From: Pelomonas sp965229315
Lineage (GTDB): Bacteria > Pseudomonadota > Gammaproteobacteria > Burkholderiales > Burkholderiaceae_C
DNA: 64,000 nucleotides
Assembly (NCBI RefSeq): GCF_965229315.1
Contig: NZ_CBDDJA010000002.1
Span: 1,116,001-1,180,000, forward strand
Reading direction: 5' to 3'
A model generated the notes under the pieces. It was not told the origin of the DNA. It did not search any database and saw only the letters and a program-made list of their open reading frames with translations. The translations under genes and the position numbers were made by a program. Shown in pieces: positions 1-7,938 of the stretch; positions within the stretch are counted from its first letter, which is position 1, and every line of letters begins with the position of its first letter.

Positions 1-328
1 GCTTGCCGGCGATACCCACGCGCTCGGTCAGCCGTGCCTCGATGTTCAGGTGCACGTCCTCCAGGTCCAGCTTCCACTCAAACTGGCCGGCCTCGATCTC
101 GGCGGCGATCTCGTTCAGGCCGCGCTGGATGGCGGCATGGTCCTCGGCGCTGAGGATGCCCTGCGCGGCCAGCATCTCCGCGTGGGCCAGGCTGCCGGCG
201 ATGTCGGCCCGCCACAGGCGCTGGTCGAAGTCGACGCTGGCCGTGTAGCGCTTGACCAGATCGCTCATCGGCTCGGAAAACAGCGCGGACCAGGCTTGGG
301 ATTTGTTGGCGAGTTGGTTGTCGGACAT
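1..328 (-). CDS. argH: Argininosuccinate lyase, N-terminal part (cut by window edge)
   Basis: Reading leftwards from an ATG at 328, the frame stays open to the window edge and gives about 109 residues of argininosuccinate lyase. This cytosolic enzyme splits argininosuccinate into arginine and fumarate in the last step of arginine synthesis. The N-terminal stretch WSALFSEPMSDLVKRYTASV, the alternating hydrophobic helices and the substrate-binding motif DVHLNIE followed by RLTERVG are typical of ArgH. The C-terminal two thirds, with the catalytic serine loop, lie outside the window. It is divergent from the LytS-like kinase gene, with about 70 bases between the two starts. Confidence 0.9.
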   Translation of the reverse strand, partial: MSDNQLANKSQAWSALFSEPMSDLVKRYTASVDFDQRLWRADIAGSLAHAEMLAAQGILSAEDHAAIQRGLNEIAAEIEAGQFEWKLDLEDVHLNIEARLTERVGIAGK

Positions 329-397
329 GGGAAGAATCACGGCAGGAGACGCGCAAAATGCGGCGCAGCCCCCGATTATCGGACGCGACCCAGCCCC

Positions 398-1507
398 ATG
401 CCCTTCTTCAAGCGCCGCGCCGAGCCCCGACACAGCGTCTGGCAAGACTCCATCCAGGTCAGCCAGTGGCTGGGCTTCGCGCCGACCGAACTGCCCGCGC
501 TGCCGGCGCTGAGCACCGTGCCGCTGCTGGACCCGACCCGCGCCTTCGACGTCTGCCACGTGGGCCTGGTGCTGCGGGCCGTGCTGGGCGTGCAGATGCT
601 GCTGGCGCTGGGCGCGGCGCTGATCGCGCGCGACGCCGGGCAGTGGGTCACGCTGACCGCCAACGGCACGGTCGTGACGATGTTCGCCGTGCTGTCCTGG
701 CTGCTGGTCGTCTGCGCGGCCAAGCGGCTTTGGCCGCGGCTGCCCGAGCCCGCGCAATGGCTGGCGCTGCCCGGGCTGGGGGCGGTCGCCGCGCTGCTGG
801 GTTTCGGGCTGTTGAGCCTGACGAGCGACGAGCCGCCCGGCGCCTGGCGGCTGTTCAGCATCGCCGCGGCCGGCGCCAGCGGTGCGGCCATGCTGCTGGC
901 CTGGCTGAAGCTGCGCGAACACACGCAGCGCCCGGCCGACGCGTTGGCCCAGCTCGTGGAACTGCAGTCGCGCATCCGGCCGCATTTCCTGTTCAACACG
1001 TTGAACAGCGCCATCGCGCTGGTGCAGATCGACCCGGCACGCGCCGAGGGCGTGCTGGAGGACCTGGCCGAGCTGTTCCGCGTCGCGCTGGCCGACGCGG
1101 CCGAGTCCGTCACGCTGGCCGAGGAGGTGGAGCTGGCCAAGCGCTACCTCGCCATCGAGCAAATCCGCTTCGGCAGGCGGCTGCGTGTCGTCTGGCACCT
1201 GGACCCCGAGGCCGATGGCGCGCGCGTGCCGCCGCTGCTGCTGCAGCCGCTGGTGGAGAACGCCGTGCGCCACGGCGTGGAGCCCAATGACGAGGGGGGC
1301 GAACTGGAGGTGACCACCGTGCGGCGCGGGGCCGAGGTCGAGATCCGCATCATCAACACCGTCGGTGCGCCGGCACGCACCACCGGCCATGGCCTGGCAC
1401 TGCGCAACGTGCGGCAGCGGCTGAAGCTGATGCACGACGTCGCGGCGCGTTTTGACATCGACGCCAGTGACAGCCGCTTTTTCTTGCGCATACTCGTGCC
1501 GTTATGA
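398..1507 (+). CDS. LytS/YehU-type sensor histidine kinase
   Basis: A 369-residue membrane sensor kinase of the LytS/YehU (His_kinase PF06580) group. Hydrophobic stretches at about residues 55-78, 92-108, 122-141 and 153-170 suggest four membrane segments with no separate sensor domain. The phosphoacceptor motif RPHFLFNTLN follows (His about 196), then an HATPase region with PLVENAVRHG near 290 and a glycine-rich HGLALRNVRQR loop. The frame is open further upstream, but the ATG at 398 (MPFFKRRAEP) is preferred because the upstream part overlaps the divergent argH. It overlaps the next gene by four bases (ATGA), so the pair is probably translationally coupled. The signal is not known. Confidence 0.88.
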   Translation: MPFFKRRAEPRHSVWQDSIQVSQWLGFAPTELPALPALSTVPLLDPTRAFDVCHVGLVLRAVLGVQMLLALGAALIARDAGQWVTLTANGTVVTMFAVLSWLLVVCAAKRLWPRLPEPAQWLALPGLGAVAALLGFGLLSLTSDEPPGAWRLFSIAAAGASGAAMLLAWLKLREHTQRPADALAQLVELQSRIRPHFLFNTLNSAIALVQIDPARAEGVLEDLAELFRVALADAAESVTLAEEVELAKRYLAIEQIRFGRRLRVVWHLDPEADGARVPPLLLQPLVENAVRHGVEPNDEGGELEVTTVRRGAEVEIRIINTVGAPARTTGHGLALRNVRQRLKLMHDVAARFDIDASDSRFFLRILVPL

Positions 1508-2325
1508 CCTCGCTGCGCGTTTTCATCGTCGACGACGAACCTCTGGCCAGGCTGCGGCTGCGCGGCCTCATCGACGCCATCCAGGAGCCGCGCTGCGAGG
1601 TCGTCGCCGAGGCCGCCACCGGCTCCCAGGCTGCCACCTGGCTGCGCGAGCATGGCTGCGACGTCGTGCTGCTGGACGTGCAGATGCCTGGCGCCGACGG
1701 CCTGCAGTTCGCCGACGGCCTGGCCCAGCGCCCGCCGGGCGTGCCGGCGCCGCTGATCATCTTCGTGACGGCGCATGCCATGCACGCGGTGCGCGCCTTC
1801 GAGCTGGAGGCGCTGGACTACCTCACCAAGCCCGTGCGCCGCGAGCGCCTGCAAGCCGCGCTGGCGCGCGCGGCGCAGCGCCTGGCCGAGCGCGCTGCGG
1901 CCCAGGCGCAGCAGCCGGCCGACCAGCCGGTGGCCTCGGACGCCGCCGCGGACTTCATCGCGCTGAGCGACCGCGGCCGCGTGCTGCGCGTGCCGCTGGC
2001 CGAGGTGCTGTACTTCAAGGCCGAGCTGAAGTACCTGACGCTGCGCACGGCGGGCGAGACGCATGTGATGGACGGCGCGCTGTCGGACCTGGAGCAGCGC
2101 TTCGGCGAGCGCTTCCTGCGCGTGCACCGCAATGCGCTGGTGGCCCGCTGGGCCGTGCGCGAGCTGCAGCGGCATGCGCCGACGAACTTCGGCGAGCTGG
2201 ACGGCGGCGATGGCGAGGCGGCCGACAGTTGGGCCGTGCGCGTCGTGCACGTCGACGAATGGCTGGCCGTGTCGCGGCGCCAGGTGGCCGCGGTGCGCGA
2301 GGCGTTGGCGGGGCAGGGGCGGTGA
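1504..2325 (+). CDS. LytTR-family response regulator
   Basis: A 273-residue response regulator. A receiver domain occupies about residues 4-120, with acidic pocket DDE at 10-12, phosphoacceptor Asp58 in LLDVQMPGADG and the switch lysine in LTKPVRR. A LytTR DNA-binding domain follows at about 155-240 (VPLAEVLYFKAELKYLTLRT, then RFLRVHRNALV). LytTR domains bind DNA through beta strands rather than a helix-turn-helix. Its partner is the LytS-like kinase that ends inside its start codon. Targets are not visible; related AlgR/LytR proteins act on envelope or biofilm genes. Confidence 0.9.
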   Translation: MTSLRVFIVDDEPLARLRLRGLIDAIQEPRCEVVAEAATGSQAATWLREHGCDVVLLDVQMPGADGLQFADGLAQRPPGVPAPLIIFVTAHAMHAVRAFELEALDYLTKPVRRERLQAALARAAQRLAERAAAQAQQPADQPVASDAAADFIALSDRGRVLRVPLAEVLYFKAELKYLTLRTAGETHVMDGALSDLEQRFGERFLRVHRNALVARWAVRELQRHAPTNFGELDGGDGEAADSWAVRVVHVDEWLAVSRRQVAAVREALAGQGR

Positions 2326-2349
2326 CCGCATGACGCTGCGGATCCGTTC

Positions 2350-3576
2350 ATGAGGCGCGCCGTACGCTGGGCGGTCGCCGGAGCGGCGGTGCTGGTGGCC
2401 GGGGCGCTGGCGTGGTGGCTGATGCCGCGCGAGACGCCGCTGGCGCCCGTTGCGCCAATGCCTGCCGTCGTTGCGGCACCGCTGCCGATGCCGCCCGCCA
2501 GTGCGCCCAGTGCGGTCGTCGCCGTGGCGGCCGTCGTGCCGCCGGTGCGTGCCGCTGCGCCGCCGGACAAGGAATTCGTCGAGGTCTGCGGCATTGGCAA
2601 GGTGAGGCGCAGCGAGCTGGGGCCGCCCGAGGGCGAGCCCACGCCGGCATGGATGCAGGCCATGGACAAGCGGGTCCAGCAGGGCTTGTCCGATCTGGCT
2701 CGACGGCTGGATGCCGGCACACAGGCCCAGCGCGTGGCCGCCGCCGTGTTGCGGGACGACGTGCAGCAGGCGGCTCTGCTGGCGGTTTCGGGCAGCGATG
2801 CCGATGCCTATCGGATCGCGCTGCGCGCCTGCCGCAAGAACGCGAACCTGCGCCAAGCTTTGCCCATGCTGCGCAAGTATCGCGATGCTGCTGCGGTCAG
2901 CGGTGGCGAGATGGCGCCGTTGCCCGAGTCCGGGCCCGAGCCCACGGCCTGCGACTCGTTGAGCCTCGGCAGGCTGGAAGCCCTGGATGACAACGACGCC
3001 TGGCCCTGGCTGGTGCGGCTGAATGAAAGCATGGGGCGCAAGGATGCGCAGGGTGCCGCCGAAGCGTTGCACCAGCTGGGCCGGCGCGACTGGCGCCCGG
3101 TGCGCACGGCGCTGGTAGGCGCGGTGACAGCGCCCATGTTCGGCGACGAACCGACCCCGGACGATGCCATGGTGATGACGATGGTGATGGGCTTCGACGC
3201 CGGCCTGAGCGACGGCGAGTCGGCCGACATCGAGCAGGCCTGCAGGGCCGACATGTTGAAGGATGCCAACCGTCGTCAGCTGTGCGAGCAGGCCGCGCGT
3301 CGCATGCCGGGCATGACATTCGCGCCGGATGATGCGAGAAAGCTGCATGTGCTGGAGGAGCGACTGGGCCTGCCCCACAGTCCCCAGGCCATCTCGGACG
3401 AGGAATTGAACCGCGTCAGGGCGGTGCTCGAAGCCGCGATGCTCGGCATGGTGCAGGAGCCCACCTGCGCGAATGTCCAGCGCATGGGCCAGCACTATCT
3501 GAAACTGGTACGCCATGGCGTGCGTGCGTACACCACCGAGGCGAAAAGAGAGGCCGCAGCCTTCGCACCCCGCTGA
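2350..3576 (+). CDS. Unrecognised membrane-anchored protein
   Basis: A 408-residue protein that I cannot assign to a family. It starts with a basic N-terminus and one hydrophobic segment (about residues 5-25), continues with an Ala/Pro-rich linker to about 75, then a mostly helical, acidic domain with scattered cysteines (for example FVEVCGIGKV and IEQACRADML). The topology suggests an inner-membrane anchor with a periplasmic domain. It begins 24 bases after the LytTR regulator on the same strand, so it may be the last gene of that operon. Codon use matches its neighbours, which supports a real gene. No catalytic motif is evident. Confidence 0.75.
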   Translation: MRRAVRWAVAGAAVLVAGALAWWLMPRETPLAPVAPMPAVVAAPLPMPPASAPSAVVAVAAVVPPVRAAAPPDKEFVEVCGIGKVRRSELGPPEGEPTPAWMQAMDKRVQQGLSDLARRLDAGTQAQRVAAAVLRDDVQQAALLAVSGSDADAYRIALRACRKNANLRQALPMLRKYRDAAAVSGGEMAPLPESGPEPTACDSLSLGRLEALDDNDAWPWLVRLNESMGRKDAQGAAEALHQLGRRDWRPVRTALVGAVTAPMFGDEPTPDDAMVMTMVMGFDAGLSDGESADIEQACRADMLKDANRRQLCEQAARRMPGMTFAPDDARKLHVLEERLGLPHSPQAISDEELNRVRAVLEAAMLGMVQEPTCANVQRMGQHYLKLVRHGVRAYTTEAKREAAAFAPR

Positions 3577-3681
3577 ACCGCACGCTGTAGGCCCGCGCCT
3601 ACCCCCACGCCTCCCTGGAACCGATAGCTGCCGTCACACGCCCGGCCTAGGCTGTGCGCCATCCCTATAACGGAGTGCGCC

Positions 3682-4746
3682 ATGAAGCCCTCGATGCATC
3701 TTTCCGCCACCCTCATGGCCTGCCTGCTGGCGGCCGTGCCGCCGTTCCTGGCCGACGCCGCGTCAGCCCAGGGCAGCCGCCAGACGGCCCCCGCGCCGCT
3801 GCGCGTGACGGGCTTCGACGTGGAGCAGGTGGACCGGCTGGAGCCGGGCGTCGACCTCAACTTCACCGTCTGGGGCACGGCGGGTGCGACGGTGCTGGTG
3901 CAGATCGACGGCGGCCGCCGCACGGTGCAGCTGGCCGAGACGACGCCGGGCCGCTACCAGGGCAGCTACACGGTGAGCCGCCAGGATCGCATCGGGCCGG
4001 AGTCGCGCGTGCACGCCAACCTGCGGCGCGACAACCGTGTCGCCACGGCCGTGCTGGGCGAGGCCTTGCAGGCGGGCTGGCCCAGCCAGGCGGCGGCCGC
4101 GCAGGCGCCGGCCATCCAGTCGGTCGCCGTCTCGCGCGAGCCGGGCCGTGTGGAGGCGTTGCGCTACACGGTGCGTGGCACGCCGGGCGGCCAGGCGTCG
4201 GTGCAACTGCAGGGCAGCCAGTCGCGCAACATCGTGCTGGACGAGGTGCGCCCGGGCGAGTACTCCGGCACCTACGTGCTGCCGCAGGGCGCCTGGGTGG
4301 ACACCGAGCAGCCGCTCGTCGCGCAACTGCGCGTGGGCAACAACACCGTGCGCTCGACGATGGCGAACGCCTATGAGCGCGTGAACGTCAGTTCCCGCCG
4401 CGGCCCGCCGCCGTGCCCGGACTGCGCTGTCGTGCAGTCGGTCAATGCGGTGACGGTGGACGGTGACGGCCGCGTGCTGGGCACGGTGGCCGGTGGCGTG
4501 CTGGGCGCCGTGGTGGGCAGCCAGTTCGGCAAGGGCGATGGCCGCACGGCCGCCGGCGTGGCCGGCGCGGTGGGCGGTGCGCTGCTGGGCCGAGAGATCC
4601 AGAAGCGCAACAGCCAGCGCACGCAGTACGAGGTGCTGGTGCGCATGAACGACGGCACGCAGCGCACCGTGGTGTATGCGGATCCGCCGCCGTTCCGCAA
4701 CGGCGATGCCGTGCGGGTGGTCGGCGACGCGTTGGAGCGTCGCTGA
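3682..4746 (+). CDS. Glycine-zipper envelope protein with two repeated beta domains
   Basis: A 354-residue exported protein. A signal peptide (residues 1 to about 31) ends near ASAQ with no lipobox cysteine. Two similar segments follow, at about 38-130 and 145-230. Each starts with I/L-x-V-x-G/S, contains a V/T-x-G-T-x-G core and has a T/R-PG-x-Y-x-G-x-Y motif (PGRYQGSYTV and PGEYSGTYVL), suggesting a duplicated beta-sandwich. After a CPDC motif, the C-terminus holds a SlyB-like glycine zipper (GTVAGGVLGAVVGSQFGKG) and a short basic beta tail. Such zippers insert into or span membranes. The function is probably structural in the outer membrane or periplasm. Confidence 0.8.
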   Translation: MKPSMHLSATLMACLLAAVPPFLADAASAQGSRQTAPAPLRVTGFDVEQVDRLEPGVDLNFTVWGTAGATVLVQIDGGRRTVQLAETTPGRYQGSYTVSRQDRIGPESRVHANLRRDNRVATAVLGEALQAGWPSQAAAAQAPAIQSVAVSREPGRVEALRYTVRGTPGGQASVQLQGSQSRNIVLDEVRPGEYSGTYVLPQGAWVDTEQPLVAQLRVGNNTVRSTMANAYERVNVSSRRGPPPCPDCAVVQSVNAVTVDGDGRVLGTVAGGVLGAVVGSQFGKGDGRTAAGVAGAVGGALLGREIQKRNSQRTQYEVLVRMNDGTQRTVVYADPPPFRNGDAVRVVGDALERR

Positions 4747-4801
4747 ACTGTTAGCCCCTCGTCCAACGGGTACGTTGGTCGGTCCCCCGAGGGGACGGCG
4801 A

Positions 4802-4826
4802 TGCTTGCCGGTTCGACCGGCAAGCA
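4802..4826. terminator. Perfect 11-bp inverted repeat between convergent genes
   Basis: The arms tgcttgccggt and accggcaagca are separated by three bases (tcg). The hairpin sits between the convergent glycine-zipper gene and ppc. No T-run follows on either strand, so an intrinsic terminator is possible but not demonstrated; it may instead protect RNA 3' ends. A smaller ccaacg/cgttgg hairpin lies about 40 bases upstream. Confidence 0.4.
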
Positions 4827-4887
4827 CATCGCCAGCGCGGGCCGGCTAGGGAGCGGCCCGTCGCTCGGCCCGCCAATCAATGTCCGG

Positions 4888-7689
4888 TCAGCCTGTATTG
4901 CGCAGGCCCGCCGCAATGCCGTTGATCGACAGGTGGATGCCGCGCTGCACGCGCTCCATCGCCGGGTCGTCGTCGGCGATGCGGCGGTAGCGGCGCATCA
5001 GCTCCACCTGCAGGTGGTTCAGCGGGTCGATGTACGGGAAGCGGTGCTCGATGGAGCGCGCCAGCGACGGGTTGGCGGCCAGGCGGGTGTCTTCGCCGGT
5101 GATGAGGCTGAGCGCGGCCTGCGTGCGGTCGAACTCGGCGCGGATCGCCGCGAAGATGCGCTTGCCCAGCTTCTTGTCTTCCACCAGCTCCACGTAGCGC
5201 TCGGCCAGCGTCAGGTCCGTCTTGGCCAGCACCATGTCGAGGTTGGACAGCACCGCGCGGAAGAACGGCCAGTCCTTGAGCATGCGCTTGAGCAGCTTCA
5301 GGTGCTTGGCGCGCTGCGCGGGCTCGTCGCCGAGGAAGGTCTCGATGCCCGAGCCGAAGCCGCACCAGCCGGGCAGCGCCACGCGCGCCTGGCCCCAGGA
5401 GAAGCCCCAGGGGATGGCGCGCAGGTCTTCGATGGCGCGCGTGGCCTTGCGTGACGCGGGCCGCGAGCCGATGTTGAGTTCCGCGATCTCGCGGATGGGT
5501 GTGCTGGCGAAGAAGTAGTCGGCAAAGCCCGGCGTGTCGTAGACGAGGCCGCGGTAGGCTGCGAAGCTCGCGTCCGATAGCGCCTGCGCGGCCTGCAGGA
5601 AGCTCTTGGGCGCGCTCTGCGTCGGGTGCAGCAGCGTGGCCTCCAGCGTGGCGGCCACCAGCGTCTCCAGGTTGCGCCGGCCGATCTCCGGGTGGGCGTA
5701 CTTGGAGGCGATAACCTCGCCCTGCTCGGTCAGGCGGATCTGGCCGTTCACGGTGCCCGGGGGCTGGGCCAGGATGGCCTGGTAGCTGGGGCCGCCGCCG
5801 CGGCCCACGGTGCCGCCGCGGCCATGGAACAGGCGCAACGTCAGCGGCCCCTGCTCGCGCAGTCGGTCGAACAGCTCGACGAGGGCGATCTCGGCGCGGT
5901 ACAGCTCCCAGGACGACGTGAACATGCCGCCGTCCTTGTTGCTGTCCGAGTAGCCCAGCATGATGTCCTGCTCGGCGCCGCTGCGGTCGATCAGGCCGCG
6001 CACGCCGGGCAGCGCGTAGAACTCGCCCATGATCTCAGGCGCGATGCGCAGGTCGCCGATGGTCTCGAACAGCGGCACGATGATGAGGTCGCTGATGGCT
6101 TGTTCGGAGAGCACCCCGCGCAGCAAGCCGGTCTCTTTGAGCAGCAGCGCCACCTCTAGCAGGTCCGACACCGACTCCGTGTGGCTGATGATGTAGTGCC
6201 GCAGCGCCTGCCGGCCGAAGCGGGCCAGCGCCTCGCGGGCGGCTTCGAAGGTGGCGATCTCGAACAGCGTCTTGTCCGAATAGCTCGCGCCGATGACGCG
6301 CAGCGGGCGCGCGTCGTTCAGCAGGCCCAGCAGCAGCGTGCGCTTGGCCGCCTCGTCCAGTGCCGAGTAGTCGGCCTCGATGCGCGCCGTGGCCAGCAGT
6401 TCGGCGATGACCGCCTCGTGCTGGTCGCTGCTCTGGCGCAGGTCCAGCGTCGCGAGGTGGAAGCCGAACACCTGCACCGCGCGGATCAGCGGCCCCAGGC
6501 GCGGCGCGACCAGCGCCTCGGCGTGGTGGCCCTTCAGCGACGCCTCGATGGTGCGCAGGTCCGCTAGCAGTTCGCCCGAATCGCGGTAGGGGTCCTGCGG
6601 TGCGACGGCATGGCGCAGCGCCTCGGTGCCGGTCAGCTCGTGCAGCGTGGCGGCCAGGCGGGCGTACATGCCGGTCAGCGCGCGGCGGTAGGGCTCGTCC
6701 AGGCGGTGCACGTTCTGGTCGGGGCTGCGCTCGGCCAGGGTCTGCATGTCGGGCGACACACCGGTCAGCCGCAGCGAGATGGACAGGTCCGCACCCAGCT
6801 CGTGCAGCTCGGTCAGGTAGTGGCGCAGCGCCACCTCGGATTGGCGCTTCATCGCCTGGCGCAGCGTCGCGGCGCCGACGTTGGGGTTGCCGTCGCGGTC
6901 GCCGCCTATCCAGTTGCCCATGCGCAGGAAGGCCGGCAGCGTCGCGCCGGGCAGGTGCTCTTCCAGCTCGGCGTAGAGCTTGGGGATCTGGCGCAGGAAG
7001 GTGGACTGGTAGTACGACAGTGCATTCTCGATCTCGTCGGCCACCGTCAGCTTGGAGTAGCGCAGCATGCGGGTCTGCCACAGCTGCGTGATGCGGGCGC
7101 GCAGCAGCGCCTCGGTGTCGCGCAGCTCGCGCTCCGTGCCGGCGCGGTCGCGCGATTCCAGCAGGCCGGCAATGGCGCGCTCGGCGTCCAGGATGCTCTT
7201 GCGCTGCACCTCGGTCGGGTGGGCCGTCAGCACCGGCGAGATGAAGCCGCGCTGCAGCACCTCGGCGATCTCGGCCGGGCGGATGCCGGCGTCGTGCAGG
7301 TGGTCCAGGCAGTAGGCCAGCGAGCCGGGCTGCACGCTGCCGGCGCGCTCGTGCACCTCGCGGCGGCGGACGTGGTGGCGGTCCTCGGCGATGTTGGCCA
7401 GGTGCGAGAAATAGCTGAACGCACGGATGACGCTGACGGCCTGCTCGCCGGACAGGCCCTTGAGCAGCTTGTCGAAGCGCTTGCCGGCCTCCTTGTCATG
7501 CTTGTGCCGGTAGGCCACCGACAGCTGGCGGATGCGCTCGACCAGCTCGTAGGCCTCGCGCCCCTCCTGTTCGCGGATCACCTCGCCGAGGATGCGGCCG
7601 AGCAGCCGGATGTCGGCCAGCAGCGGCTCGTTCTTGTCGACTTTCGCTTCGACGGCTGGGCGGCGGGCAGGGGCGGCTCGTGAGGGCAT
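4888..7689 (-). CDS. ppc: Phosphoenolpyruvate carboxylase
   Basis: A 933-residue cytosolic enzyme that carboxylates phosphoenolpyruvate to oxaloacetate, refilling the TCA cycle. Length and motifs match the bacterial family: TAHPTEVQRKS with the catalytic histidine about 157, GYSDSNKDGG, the FHGRGGTVGRGGGP loop that binds bicarbonate/PEP, and the C-terminal SINGIAAGLRNTG. The start at 7689 (MPSRAAPARRP) gives a short basic extension before the conserved LLADIRLLGRILG helix, so a slightly internal start cannot be excluded. It is divergent from the BaeS-type kinase, with 249 bases between. Confidence 0.97.
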   Translation of the reverse strand: MPSRAAPARRPAVEAKVDKNEPLLADIRLLGRILGEVIREQEGREAYELVERIRQLSVAYRHKHDKEAGKRFDKLLKGLSGEQAVSVIRAFSYFSHLANIAEDRHHVRRREVHERAGSVQPGSLAYCLDHLHDAGIRPAEIAEVLQRGFISPVLTAHPTEVQRKSILDAERAIAGLLESRDRAGTERELRDTEALLRARITQLWQTRMLRYSKLTVADEIENALSYYQSTFLRQIPKLYAELEEHLPGATLPAFLRMGNWIGGDRDGNPNVGAATLRQAMKRQSEVALRHYLTELHELGADLSISLRLTGVSPDMQTLAERSPDQNVHRLDEPYRRALTGMYARLAATLHELTGTEALRHAVAPQDPYRDSGELLADLRTIEASLKGHHAEALVAPRLGPLIRAVQVFGFHLATLDLRQSSDQHEAVIAELLATARIEADYSALDEAAKRTLLLGLLNDARPLRVIGASYSDKTLFEIATFEAAREALARFGRQALRHYIISHTESVSDLLEVALLLKETGLLRGVLSEQAISDLIIVPLFETIGDLRIAPEIMGEFYALPGVRGLIDRSGAEQDIMLGYSDSNKDGGMFTSSWELYRAEIALVELFDRLREQGPLTLRLFHGRGGTVGRGGGPSYQAILAQPPGTVNGQIRLTEQGEVIASKYAHPEIGRRNLETLVAATLEATLLHPTQSAPKSFLQAAQALSDASFAAYRGLVYDTPGFADYFFASTPIREIAELNIGSRPASRKATRAIEDLRAIPWGFSWGQARVALPGWCGFGSGIETFLGDEPAQRAKHLKLLKRMLKDWPFFRAVLSNLDMVLAKTDLTLAERYVELVEDKKLGKRIFAAIRAEFDRTQAALSLITGEDTRLAANPSLARSIEHRFPYIDPLNHLQVELMRRYRRIADDDPAMERVQRGIHLSINGIAAGLRNTG

Positions 7690-7938
7690 GGCGGGTCGTC
7701 CAAGGAGGGGATTTGCGGCGGGTTAGGTAACTGAGTTACCAGAATCTGACTCTAGCAGTTTCTTCCTCCGGGCTCACTTCCGGCAACCCCTTGCAACACG
7801 GTTCATGAACGGCGCTGCACTCGGCGGCGGCAACGTGCTTCGACCGCCGCGAAGCGCACGTTGCGAAAGTACGGCGCCGTGCGTTCGCCTGCAGCAACTG
7901 TGGAGGCGGCCTCCACAGTTGGGCGGCAAGATGCGCGC
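7690..7938. promoter_or_regulatory. Divergent control region between ppc and baeS-like gene
   Basis: A 249-base region carrying promoters for two divergent genes. Three symmetric elements are visible: the palindrome gttcatgaac at 7801-7810; gcaacgtgc/gcacgttgc at 7830-7838 and 7856-7864; and a perfect 12-base inverted repeat at 7895-7921 with a 3-base loop. I could not fix a -35/-10 pair with confidence. Confidence 0.5.
7895..7921. repeat. Perfect 12-bp inverted repeat just upstream of baeS-like start
   Basis: caactgtggagg, then cgg, then cctccacagttg. The repeat ends 17 bases before the ATG of the sensor kinase, so it could be an operator for the adjacent OmpR-type regulator or an mRNA hairpin occluding the ribosome site. 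No T-run follows, which argues against a terminator. Confidence 0.6.

Noticed and set aside
1144..3516. 790-codon open frame on the minus strand
   Set aside because: Opposes the kinase, the LytTR regulator and the unassigned protein; low-complexity His/Arg-rich translation without motifs.
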